Of a DNA stretch of 5,868 nucleotides, positions 1 to 5,868 are shown piece by piece. Made by a program: the position numbers and the translations under genes. Origin of the DNA: Helicobacteraceae bacterium (GTDB lineage Bacteria > Campylobacterota > Campylobacteria > Campylobacterales > Sulfurimonadaceae); NCBI GenBank assembly GCA_030613795.1, contig JAUWLG010000095.1, positions 1 to 5,868 of the forward strand. The letters are read 5' to 3'. Position 1 is the first letter of the stretch; each line of letters starts with the position of its first letter. Under the pieces are notes generated by a model. It saw nothing but the letters and a program-made list of their open reading frames with translations. It was not told the origin of the DNA and ran no database searches.

Positions 1-1435
1 CCTGTCCTAAACCTACCATAGTAGCTACCGGTGTTGCCAAGGCCAAAGCACATGGACAGGCAATGATTATGACCGAGATCCCGACCATAAAAGCGGTCTC
101 GAAGCTATACGGCCAGATCCACCAGATCACAAAAGTACCAAAAGCCAGCAGTAAGATAGCAGATGAAAAGTACTCCGAAAGTCGATTGGCCATCTGCTCA
201 ATACGTGGTTTTTTCGCTAAAGAGCGCTCTAACATCGTCAAGATATTGGCAAGCGTAGAATGTTCAAAATCTTTTGTCGCTCTATAGGTCACAACAGCAT
301 CAATACTGGTTGTCCCACTCACAACATGATCACCTATCCCTTTATAGATCGGTTCACTTTCACCGCTCAGACTCGACTCATCAAAACTTCCGACACCATC
401 AATGATTTCACCGTCAATACCTGCTTTTTCACCTGCTTTCAGAAGCAAGACGTCACCAACAACGACCTCGTTAACACTCACATTGATCTGTTCGCCATCT
501 TTTAGAAGCGTCACTTCACTAGGGACATGTTTAGAGAGCACATCCAAAGTGTCTGCTGCACTTTTTTTACTTAATACCTCTAAAAACTTGCCTAACAGTA
601 CAAAGGTGATGATCATGGCAACCGAATCAAAATATGCCTCCCCTAGTTCAAACACCGTAATATAGATGGAGTAGAGATAGGTCAATGTGGCACCTGTAGC
701 AACCAAGATGTCCATATTAACTGTTTTGGTCTTTATACTGTAATACGATCCGCGAAAGAAGACCCAACCACTATAAAAAAGTACCGGCGTTGACAAAATC
801 CATTCACCAACATTAAGAATATTTTTAATGTTCTGATCCATACCGGTAAAGAAGCCGGCATATTGTGCCACCGCAATGGTCATAATATTCATCATAGCAA
901 AGGCCGCTACTGCAATTCGAAGATAGTAGTCTTTACGCTCTTTTTCTGCACGTACTTCTTGGATCTCCGGATCGTAAGGAAAGGCATCGTAACCAATAGC
1001 ACGGATCATATCGATGATCTTCGAGAGTTTGACTACCTCATCGTCCCAAACAATGCGTGCCTTGTTGTTGGTGTGGTTAATAAACACCTCTACGATACCC
1101 TCCATCTTATGAAGCGCCTTCTCATTTAACCAGACACAGGCGGAACAGTGAATCCCTTCAATAACAAGTGATACCTCATTAAAACCTTCACTGTCAATGG
1201 AGACATAACGTTCATAAAAGGCAGGAGAGTCAAAATTGGCACTGTCTTGGAACTGCTCTGTCGGCGGTGCAAGTTTTTCATCACCGAGCTTGTCATAAAA
1301 AGTATCTAAACCCTCATCTTTAAGCAGATGATAGATGCCTTGACACCCCTTGCAGCAGAAAAAGAGTTCTTCTTCTTTGATCATCACCGATTCATCAAAC
1401 TGAAGGTGACAGTGTGTACACGCAACGTTAGACAA
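1..1435 (-). CDS. ccoI: CcoI/FixI-like Cu+-exporting P1B-type ATPase, N-terminal 478 residues (truncated by window edge)
   Basis: Heavy-metal P-type ATPase of the inner membrane; the FixI/CcoI (CopA2) branch exports Cu+ for cbb3 cytochrome oxidase assembly. My minus-strand translation is open for 478 codons. It shows a Cys-rich N-terminal domain (CTHC at 6-9, FCCKGC at 26-31) as in the metal-binding domain typical of FixI-type pumps. An HMA domain follows, with GIHCSAC at 94-100. Hydrophobic segments lie near 172-196, 209-229, 241-262, 268-288, 421-441 and 447-469. The actuator motif is SGES (357-360) and the metal-site CPC is at 460-462, followed by ALALATP. The phosphorylation DKTGT motif, the ATP-binding domain and the stop lie beyond position 1. 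I chose a TTG start at 1435-1433 because GGAAGG sits 7 bases upstream and the Cys motif follows at once. An in-frame ATG at 1477 would add 14 residues but has no visible ribosome site. The gene overlaps the asparaginase-domain gene by 8 bases. The family call is firm; the CcoI versus CopA subtype is likely but rests on N-terminal architecture and is not confirmed by a ccoNOPQ neighbour. Confidence 0.9.
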   Translation of the reverse strand, partial: MSNVACTHCHLQFDESVMIKEEELFFCCKGCQGIYHLLKDEGLDTFYDKLGDEKLAPPTEQFQDSANFDSPAFYERYVSIDSEGFNEVSLVIEGIHCSACVWLNEKALHKMEGIVEVFINHTNNKARIVWDDEVVKLSKIIDMIRAIGYDAFPYDPEIQEVRAEKERKDYYLRIAVAAFAMMNIMTIAVAQYAGFFTGMDQNIKNILNVGEWILSTPVLFYSGWVFFRGSYYSIKTKTVNMDILVATGATLTYLYSIYITVFELGEAYFDSVAMIITFVLLGKFLEVLSKKSAADTLDVLSKHVPSEVTLLKDGEQINVSVNEVVVGDVLLLKAGEKAGIDGEIIDGVGSFDESSLSGESEPIYKGIGDHVVSGTTSIDAVVTYRATKDFEHSTLANILTMLERSLAKKPRIEQMANRLSEYFSSAILLLAFGTFVIWWIWPYSFETAFMVGISVIIIACPCALALATPVATMVGLGQ

Positions 1436-1910
1436 TCTCAAACCTTCCCGCGTCTCTATTTTTCTTGATCTGGTCATATGGTGCGATGATGCCGCTCATA
1501 CAGATATAGACACCGTTCGCCGGTTGTGTCGCGGCAAAGCCAAGTGCCATACCAAGGTTTAGACTTGCTTCACTTTTATCAATAGAGAAAGGTATCATGG
1601 AACCGACCAGAACGATTACCCGATTTGGCAAATATTCAGCCAGCTGCTCTGCTGTTAGATGCATCGTGTCTGTTCCATGAATAACCACAAAGACATCTTC
1701 ATCATCCGCAGACAAGATCGCTGTCAATTGATCACGGTCGATCTGATCCATCTCCAAAGAATCTTTATACAACATCCCTGCAATATCGACCTCGTACGAG
1801 AAATGCTTTACGATCTCTTCAACGGCTTCATTGTCAAAAGGCACTTCCAATTCACCGGTTACAGGGTTGTAACGTTTGTTAAAGGTACCGCCTGTGTTCA
1901 TTATCTTCAT
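1428..1910 (-). CDS. Stand-alone asparaginase N-terminal-domain protein (160 aa)
   Basis: It resembles the N-terminal catalytic domain of type I/II L-asparaginases, which hydrolyse asparagine to aspartate and ammonia, but it is about half the usual length (160 versus roughly 330 residues). The first active-site motif is NTGGTF at 5-10, with Thr9 at the nucleophile position. The second is HGTDTM at 78-83, with Thr80 and Asp81. A Lys pair at 149-150, followed by Asn151, sits where the family's catalytic Lys is expected. The whole C-terminal domain is absent, and the stop falls cleanly after the Lys region. No frameshifted remnant follows: the next bases encode the ATPase in another frame. No signal peptide is seen, so it is probably cytoplasmic. 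The ATG at 1910 overlaps the gmhB stop as ATGA, and AAGAG lies 5 bases upstream. The domain call is strong; asparaginase activity is inference, and another amidohydrolase or binding role is possible. Confidence 0.85.
   Translation of the reverse strand: MKIMNTGGTFNKRYNPVTGELEVPFDNEAVEEIVKHFSYEVDIAGMLYKDSLEMDQIDRDQLTAILSADDEDVFVVIHGTDTMHLTAEQLAEYLPNRVIVLVGSMIPFSIDKSEASLNLGMALGFAATQPANGVYICMSGIIAPYDQIKKNRDAGRFEIV
1443..1448 (-). promoter_or_regulatory. Ribosome binding site deciding the TTG start of the copper ATPase
   Basis: The minus strand reads GGAAGG here, followed by a 7-base spacer and then TTG at 1435-1433. It lies inside the last codons of the upstream asparaginase-domain gene. It favours the TTG over the in-frame ATG at 1477 and over a second in-frame TTG at 1441, which lies immediately next to the site, too close for initiation. 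Confidence 0.6.
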
Positions 1911-2413
1911 ACTAACTCTTTTAATGATCTTATGATCTTTGTTGCTGCACTTATTTCAGCCTCCGGCGAAAAAAGATAGGTTTCATCTACACCGGCTCGA
2001 TGTGCAGCACTGATATCACGTTCACCGTCACCGACAAGAAGAGAGTGTTTAAGATCGATCTTATGTTTTTTAGCCGCTTCTAACAACATTCCGGGTTCCG
2101 GCTTACGGCAGCTGCACGGTCCAGAGATATCAGGATGATGAGGGCAGTGGTAGACATCTGCTAAAGTGATACCTTGTTTGTTAAATGATTCAACCATCCA
2201 GACCGTAAGCTTCTCAAAATCTGCTTCACTATAGTAACCCCGAGCGATTCCAGACTGGTTTGTTACGACAACAAGCAAATATCCAAGATCTTGATACTTC
2301 CGACACAACTCAAAAATACCATCAATAAACTCAAAGTCTTCTACTCTATGTAGATAGTTTTTTTCAATATTCACTACCCCATCACGATCTAGAAAAAGTG
2401 CAGGTCTACTCAC
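1907..2413 (-). CDS. gmhB: D-glycero-D-manno-heptose-1,7-bisphosphate 7-phosphatase (HAD family)
   Basis: It removes the C7 phosphate of heptose-1,7-bisphosphate in the cytoplasm, a step toward ADP-heptose for the lipopolysaccharide inner core. The 168-residue protein has the HAD nucleophile motif LDRDGVVN (8-15, Asp9 and Asp11), motif II TNQSG (51-55) and a zinc loop with Cys90, His92, Cys100 and Cys102. CRKPEPG (102-108) follows, and the acidic motif GDGERD is at 128-133. The zinc loop appears about five residues shorter than the E. coli loop as I recall it. The start is GTG: a stop codon lies two codons upstream in the same frame (the gmhA stop), and any later start would remove the nucleophile. 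The gene begins 3 bases after gmhA, and its end overlaps the next gene by 4 bases (ATGA). The related histidinol-phosphate phosphatase (HisB-N) has the same fold, but the gmhA neighbour makes GmhB much more likely. Confidence 0.93.
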   Translation of the reverse strand: MSRPALFLDRDGVVNIEKNYLHRVEDFEFIDGIFELCRKYQDLGYLLVVVTNQSGIARGYYSEADFEKLTVWMVESFNKQGITLADVYHCPHHPDISGPCSCRKPEPGMLLEAAKKHKIDLKHSLLVGDGERDISAAHRAGVDETYLFSPEAEISAATKIIRSLKELV

Positions 2414-2416
2414 TGT

Positions 2417-3007
2417 TTACGCACCTACTCCATCACCAAACATCTCTTTTTCGATGACATCACAGATCATATGTTCGATCAGAAGATGAGACTCTTGTAT
2501 ACGAGGCGTTGCATCTGATGGAACGATCAGAGTATAGTCAGCAGCTTCAGCCATCCTGCCACCATCACGACCCGTTAAAGCAACCGTTGTAATGCCTTTC
2601 GCTTTAGCAGATGTAAATGCGTTAAGGATGTTCTGAGAATTTCCTGAGGTCGAGATACCGATAAAAAGATCGCCCTCTTGCCCCATTCCCTCGAGCTGGC
2701 GAGAAAAGACCTGGTCATACCCATAGTCATTTCCAATCGCTGTTAGGTTTGAGGTGTCTGTTGTCAACGCTAATGCCGGCAGAGAAGGACGATCAAAACC
2801 GTAACGTCCTACCAACTCGGCAGCAAAATGCTGCGCATCTGCAGCAGAACCGCCATTTCCTGCGATCAAGATCTTTTTTTCATTTTTATAAATTGCCACA
2901 CAGGCCTTGATGACCTCAGCTATTTTCTCTAAAAAAGCTTCATCTTCTAAAATTTTTAATTTGGTCTCTGCTGATGCTTTGACCTGTCCTTTAATATACT
3001 CTTTCAT
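2417..3007 (-). CDS. gmhA: Phosphoheptose isomerase (sedoheptulose-7-phosphate isomerase)
   Basis: A SIS-domain enzyme that converts sedoheptulose-7-phosphate to D-glycero-D-manno-heptose-7-phosphate, the committed entry to ADP-heptose synthesis. Its 196 residues match the usual family length. The motif GNGGSAADAQHFAAEL (50-65) supplies His60 and Glu64. STSGNSQN (119-126) is the phosphate-binding SIS loop. Gln171 and His179 near the C-terminus complete the His/Glu/Gln/His set known for zinc binding and catalysis in this family. The ATG at 3007 directly follows the pgi stop with no gap, and GAGG (3018-3015) within the last pgi codons lies 7 bases upstream. The gene reads on toward gmhB in the same frame with only one stop codon and one sense codon between them. 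All key residues are present and nothing suggests decay. Confidence 0.96.
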   Translation of the reverse strand: MKEYIKGQVKASAETKLKILEDEAFLEKIAEVIKACVAIYKNEKKILIAGNGGSAADAQHFAAELVGRYGFDRPSLPALALTTDTSNLTAIGNDYGYDQVFSRQLEGMGQEGDLFIGISTSGNSQNILNAFTSAKAKGITTVALTGRDGGRMAEAADYTLIVPSDATPRIQESHLLIEHMICDVIEKEMFGDGVGA

Positions 3008-4219
3008 CTATTTACCTCGCAACTTTTCTTTCAAAATAATTTTACCCATCTCAACACCCGGTTGATCGTAGGCATTTATATCTAACATATTGGCAACTAA
3101 GGCGGTCAAAAGTTCATAATAGAGTATTAACTGCCCTATACCTTCCGCATTGACATTTTCTATCTCGATGACGTCGAGTGGAATGTTATCAAGAGAGTCC
3201 AGGGCCTGCATGATCGAATCAGCCTGCATATTGATCAATTCCGAAAAGTCATAACCATTGATAAGGTCCATCATCTCAAGATTTTCAAAAGTGCTGTTAG
3301 GAATACGCATTGTGTTGTTAAACTCTTTGATCTTGATAACGGTCACAGATTTGTCACGCTTGCCTTCGACGATAAGCTGTAAAAACGAGTGCTGGTCCGT
3401 CGGTCCGATAAGTCCGACAGGCGTCAGACCGACATGGAGTTCAGAGTGACGCTGTTTTTTACCCAGGCTTTCACCCCAAAGCTGTACATACCAGGCATTG
3501 AACTCACGAAACACTTCTGAGTATGAGAAGAGACAGTTGATATTATAGGTATTGGCATTTTGCGCATAAAACGTCGCCTTTTTCATCAAAGTGTCGCAAA
3601 AACCATCTTTATTAAAAAAGTCATCACGAACTTTTTTGGCACCCTCTAATAAAAGTGTAATATCAACCCCTATTAACGCTAAAGGCAGAAGACCGGCACT
3701 GCTGAGAACAGAAAAACGTCCGCCGACATTATCAGGTATCGCGAAATGTCTGATATCACGTGTATCAGCAAACTTTTCTAGCACAGAACCTTCATCTGTA
3801 ATGACAACACAGTTATCATTTTGCAATCTCTCGACAGCATCAATATATTTGGCTACAGCAACCGTCTCGATCGTCGCTCCTGATTTACTGATCACACAGT
3901 AAAAAGCGTTATGCATATCAAAACTTTTCAGCTTGCTCTCCAAGATCAACGGGTCCGTTGTATCAAGAATATGCAGTTTTTTATCAAAAGAACGAACAAG
4001 ATCCAAAAAATGATATACAGCAGAAGCGCCCAAAGCACTTCCTCCGATACCAATCACAACGATGTTATTTTGTTTTATGGAGTTGGCAAAGTCCAGAAAA
4101 GGGGTCACATCTTGATCACATAGATCATAAAAACCAATGGTCTCACGTTCTTTAGCAATAGCATCAAAGAGTTTTGGGTTAACTTTAGGTGAAAAATCGA
4201 AGTTGTTTGTCATCATCAT
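3008..4219 (-). CDS. pgi: Glucose-6-phosphate isomerase, short form
   Basis: Interconverts glucose-6-phosphate and fructose-6-phosphate in the cytoplasm, linking glycolysis/gluconeogenesis to hexose-phosphate supply. At 403 residues it is shorter than the roughly 550-residue E. coli type and fits the compact Pgi seen in several bacteria, including Campylobacterota. Seen in the sequence: VIGIGGSALG (55-64), the sugar-phosphate loop SKSGATIET (111-119), the family signature DNVGGRFSVLSSAG (163-176), and the catalytic-type residues Glu250 (WGESLGK), His277 (DQHSF) and Lys393 (GVEMGK). Translation starts at one of three consecutive ATG codons (4219, 4216 or 4213). The upstream sequence is a run of A residues with no clear Shine-Dalgarno, so which ATG is used is undecided; the effect is at most two residues. 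It is the first gene of the minus-strand cluster and abuts gmhA with no intergenic base, suggesting coupled expression with heptose synthesis. Confidence 0.96.
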   Translation of the reverse strand: MMMTNNFDFSPKVNPKLFDAIAKERETIGFYDLCDQDVTPFLDFANSIKQNNIVVIGIGGSALGASAVYHFLDLVRSFDKKLHILDTTDPLILESKLKSFDMHNAFYCVISKSGATIETVAVAKYIDAVERLQNDNCVVITDEGSVLEKFADTRDIRHFAIPDNVGGRFSVLSSAGLLPLALIGVDITLLLEGAKKVRDDFFNKDGFCDTLMKKATFYAQNANTYNINCLFSYSEVFREFNAWYVQLWGESLGKKQRHSELHVGLTPVGLIGPTDQHSFLQLIVEGKRDKSVTVIKIKEFNNTMRIPNSTFENLEMMDLINGYDFSELINMQADSIMQALDSLDNIPLDVIEIENVNAEGIGQLILYYELLTALVANMLDINAYDQPGVEMGKIILKEKLRGK

Positions 4220-4240
4220 ATCTTTTTTTTAAGTTCATTA

Positions 4241-4246
4241 ATTTTA
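4241..4246 (-). promoter_or_regulatory. Candidate -10 element for the pgi operon
   Basis: The minus strand reads TAAAAT (in the context GCGATAAAATTA), which would place the transcript start near 4234 and leave a leader of about 15 bases before the first ATG of pgi. No convincing -35 lies 16-18 bases upstream. A TTGACT on the minus strand at 4282-4277 is a better -35, but the hexamers 15-17 bases downstream (such as TAGATG) are poor -10 matches. Campylobacterota promoters often lack a clear -35, so the TAAAAT site is preferred, tentatively. Confidence 0.35.
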
Positions 4247-4306
4247 TCGCACTTCATCTAAAACACCCTAAAAAAGAGTCAAATAACATCAAAAAAGCGC
4301 CTAAAC

Positions 4307-4335
4307 TTGACATCTGCCTTTTAGTTGTATAAAAT
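4307..4335 (+). promoter_or_regulatory. Sigma70-type promoter of rho
   Basis: TTGACA at 4307-4312, a perfect -35 consensus, is followed after 17 bases by TAAAAT at 4330-4335, a five-of-six -10 match. An overlapping TATAAA at 4328-4333 has a 15-base spacing. Transcription would start near 4342, giving a leader of about 75 bases before rho. It points away from pgi, so 4220-4416 is a divergent promoter region. Confidence 0.75.
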
Positions 4336-4371
4336 ACGTCAAACAAACCACAAAATACTTCATTCAATTTC

Positions 4372-4387
4372 TTCACATCTCTGTGAA
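4372..4387 (+). repeat. Perfect 6-bp inverted repeat in the rho leader
   Basis: TTCACA (4372-4377), a TCTC loop and TGTGAA (4382-4387) form a perfect inverted repeat about 30-45 bases downstream of the predicted rho transcript start and about 30 bases before its ATG. In RNA it would fold as a small stem-loop; in DNA it could be a dimeric repressor site. It has no downstream T-run and is not a terminator. Flanking pairs resume after one mismatch (T4370-A4389, T4369-A4390). Its role is unknown and chance cannot be excluded. Confidence 0.45.
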
Positions 4388-4416
4388 AAATTCCACGAAC
4401 CCACACAAGGCAATTC

Positions 4417-5739
4417 ATGAGCGACACTCGTCAGCACAAAAACATTAAATCTTCTCGAACGCACGTTCCAGTCAGCGGTCATACTATCGAAGACCTACGC
4501 ACAAAACCACTTGACGACCTTATTAAGATCGCCACTGAATTAGGTGTTGAACATCCTAATGAACTTAAACGCCAAGACCTTACCTTTGAGATCTTAAAAG
4601 CTCAGACGTCCCAAGGGGGGTTCATCCTCTTTACGGGTATCTTAGAGACAATGCAAGATGGCTACGGCTTTCTGCGTTCTATCGATACTAAGCAGTTTAG
4701 TGACTCACTTAACGATGCCTATGTCTCTAGTACACAGATCAAAAAATTTGCACTTCGCAATGGTGATGTTGTAACGGGTCAAGTACGCCCTCCAAAAGAC
4801 CAAGAGCGCTACTATGCACTACTCAAAGTCGAAGCGATCAACTACCTTCCACCGGCAGAGAGCAAAAAGCGTCCACTCTTTGAAAACCTTACACCGCTTT
4901 ATGCCTTAGAGCAGCTCAAACTTGAGTATAAATCTGAAAACCTAACAGGCCGTATGATGGACCTTTTCTCTCCTATCGGTAAAGGGCAGCGTGGTCTGAT
5001 CGTTGCATCACCACGTTCAGGTAAAACAGAGCTGATGAAAGAGATCGCTCACGGGCTTACAGCCAACCACCCAGAAGCTGAACTGATGGTTCTTCTTGTT
5101 GATGAGCGTCCGGAAGAGGTAACCGACATGGAACGTTCTGTTAAAGGTGAAGTCTACAGTTCAACCTTTGACATGCCGGCAAAAAACCACGTAAAAGTGG
5201 CTGAGATGGTAATTGAGCGTGCTAAACGCCGTGTTGAGATCGGTAAAGATGTTGTCATCTTGCTGGACTCTATTACCCGTCTTGCCCGTGCCTACAATAC
5301 GGTAACGCCTTCTAGCGGTAAAGTCCTTTCTGGTGGTGTTGATGCCAATGCACTGCATAAGCCAAAACGTTTCTTCGGTGCAGCGCGTAACATTGAAAAC
5401 GGTGGTTCACTAACTATTATCGCGACAGCGCTTGTCGAGACAGGAAGCAAGATGGACGAGGTCATCTTTGAAGAGTTTAAAGGTACTGGAAACTCTGAAG
5501 TTGTTCTTAGCCGTAAAATAGCAGAACGTCGTATCTTCCCGGCAATCGACCTTTTAAAATCAGGAACACGTAAAGAAGAGCTTCTTCTCGGTCCAGACGT
5601 CTTGCAAAAGGTCTTTGTTTTACGTTCTATGTTGCATAAACAAGAAGATGAAATCGAAGCACTTAAATTTCTTTACACTAAGATGAAAAAAACAGCACGC
5701 AACGAAGAGTTCTTGAACATGATGAACGAGGCGAAATAA
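4417..5739 (+). CDS. rho: Transcription termination factor Rho
   Basis: Hexameric RNA-dependent ATPase/helicase that ends untranslated transcripts. The 440-residue protein carries an N-terminal extension of about 20 residues compared with E. coli Rho (419). A helical N-terminal domain follows (about 22-65), then a cold-shock-like RNA-binding domain (about 70-140) with DGYGFLRS (81-88). The ATPase core has P-loop ASPRSGKT (197-204), VDERPEEVT (228-236), Walker [14 protein letters not shown] (281-293), the Q-loop region [14 protein letters not shown] (300-313) and the R-loop region [13 protein letters not shown] (355-367). In the P-loop a Ser stands where E. coli has the first Pro of its Pro-Pro pair, and Arg200 replaces the E. 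coli Lys. All core ATPase residues remain. The ATG at 4417 has ACAAGG (4405-4410) 6 bases upstream. The gene is driven by the promoter at 4307-4335 and followed after 6 bases by murI, with no terminator between, so the two are probably co-transcribed. Confidence 0.98.
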   Translation: MSDTRQHKNIKSSRTHVPVSGHTIEDLRTKPLDDLIKIATELGVEHPNELKRQDLTFEILKAQTSQGGFILFTGILETMQDGYGFLRSIDTKQFSDSLNDAYVSSTQIKKFALRNGDVVTGQVRPPKDQERYYALLKVEAINYLPPAESKKRPLFENLTPLYALEQLKLEYKSENLTGRMMDLFSPIGKGQRGLIVASPRSGKTELMKEIAHGLTANHPEAELMVLLVDERPEEVTDMERSVKGEVYSSTFDMPAKNHVKVAEMVIERAKRRVEIGKDVVILLDSITRLARAYNTVTPSSGKVLSGGVDANALHKPKRFFGAARNIENGGSLTIIATALVETGSKMDEVIFEEFKGTGNSEVVLSRKIAERRIFPAIDLLKSGTRKEELLLGPDVLQKVFVLRSMLHKQEDEIEALKFLYTKMKKTARNEEFLNMMNEAK

Positions 5740-5745
5740 ACAGCC

Positions 5746-5868
5746 ATGAAAGTTGGTGTCTTTGACAGTGGAATTGGTTGTCTGACTGTTGTTAAATCCC
5801 TTCTTGAACACCAGCTATTTGTAGAGATCATCTATTTTTGCGACACAGCCGGTGTCGCTTATGGTGTT
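5746..5868 (+). CDS. murI: Glutamate racemase, N-terminal 41 residues (truncated by window edge), with atypical conserved-site residues
   Basis: Converts L-glutamate to D-glutamate for peptidoglycan in the cytoplasm. Only the first 41 codons are present. They show the racemase opening VGVFDSGIG (3-11) with catalytic-site Asp7 and Ser8, then IIYF (28-31), Asp33-Thr34 and Tyr39-Gly40, all in register with the family. Several near-invariant positions differ: Cys12 where Gly is expected (DSGxGG), Cys32 for Gly (the GDT motif), Gly36 for Arg and Ala38 for Pro (the family ARVPYG). The reading frame is intact. The ATG at 5746 lies 6 bases after the rho stop. The nearest purine-rich ribosome site, GAGG at 5728-5731, is 14 bases away, so initiation may depend on ribosomes finishing rho. 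The family call is strong; whether the product is an active racemase cannot be judged here, since both catalytic Cys residues are beyond the edge. Confidence 0.85.
   Translation, partial: MKVGVFDSGIGCLTVVKSLLEHQLFVEIIYFCDTAGVAYGV

Noticed and set aside
1428..1910. Asparaginase gene broken by a frameshift or premature stop
   Set aside because: The bases after the stop are fully used by the ATPase reading frame, whose Cys-rich start is intact, and I saw no C-terminal asparaginase sequence in any frame nearby.
1659..1979. Plus-strand open frame of 106 codons opposite the asparaginase-domain gene and gmhB
   Set aside because: It is antisense to two well-supported genes, has no recognisable motif or ribosome site, and is explained as a shadow of their codon use. 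The plus-strand frames at 63-287, 260-505, 402-665 and 863-1129 opposite the ATPase are rejected for the same reason.
3591..3902. Plus-strand open frame of 103 codons opposite pgi
   Set aside because: The complementary strand encodes intact Pgi with all signature motifs here; the antisense product has no domain features.
4289..4302. Possible minus-strand terminator (GGCGC followed by a T-run)
   Set aside because: There is no complementary arm before the T-run to form a stem, and the location, upstream of pgi on its own strand, gives no transcript for it to end.
4372..4387. CRP-like site suggested by TCACA and TGTGA halves
   Set aside because: The halves are in the reverse order (TCACA then TGTGA) with a short spacer, not TGTGA-N6-TCACA, and the site lies downstream of the promoter.
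1..5868. CRISPR array, tRNA/rRNA gene, insertion sequence or phage-like content
   Set aside because: No regularly spaced repeats, RNA-gene signatures, transposase motifs or flanking inverted repeats were seen; nearly all bases are used by core genes.

Overview
The window looks like chromosomal DNA of a Campylobacterota (epsilonproteobacterial) organism, probably a free-living relative of Sulfurovum or Sulfurimonas. This rests on the look of the proteins: a short Pgi of about 400 residues, a Rho with an Arg in the P-loop, a CcoI/FixI-type copper ATPase, and a stand-alone asparaginase domain. The moderate-to-low GC and the rho-murI gene order also fit. The genus is a guess; the phylum is reasonably well supported.

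Layout. Positions 4219 down to 1 carry a tightly packed minus-strand cluster, read right to left: pgi, gmhA, gmhB, a 160-residue asparaginase-domain gene, and the first 478 codons of a CcoI/FixI-like P1B-type copper ATPase that runs off the left edge. Junctions are a zero-base gap, a 3-base gap, a 4-base ATGA overlap and an 8-base overlap, with no terminator visible between genes, so this looks like one transcript with coupled translation. Positions 4220-4416 are a 197-base divergent intergenic region. It holds a strong sigma70-type promoter for rho, a weaker candidate promoter for pgi, and a perfect 6-bp inverted repeat in the rho leader. Rho occupies 4417-5739 on the plus strand, followed after 6 bases by the start of murI, which runs off the right edge.

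Function. Pgi interconverts glucose-6-phosphate and fructose-6-phosphate at the head of sugar-phosphate metabolism. GmhA and GmhB catalyse two of the steps from sedoheptulose-7-phosphate to the ADP-heptose used in the lipopolysaccharide core; the kinase/adenylyltransferase HldE and epimerase HldD are not in this window. The ATPase is of the type that supplies copper for cbb3 cytochrome oxidase assembly. The asparaginase-domain protein has no evident pathway link to its neighbours. Rho (transcription termination) and MurI (D-glutamate for peptidoglycan) are housekeeping genes.

The region is mostly ordinary core genome, and I see no new multi-gene defence, mobile or CRISPR-like system. The observations most worth a second look are: the murI N-terminus, where several near-invariant residues are changed, each by one base; the free-standing asparaginase domain with an apparently complete catalytic set; the gmhA-gmhB pair, which lies in one frame separated by a single stop codon; and the palindrome in the rho leader.
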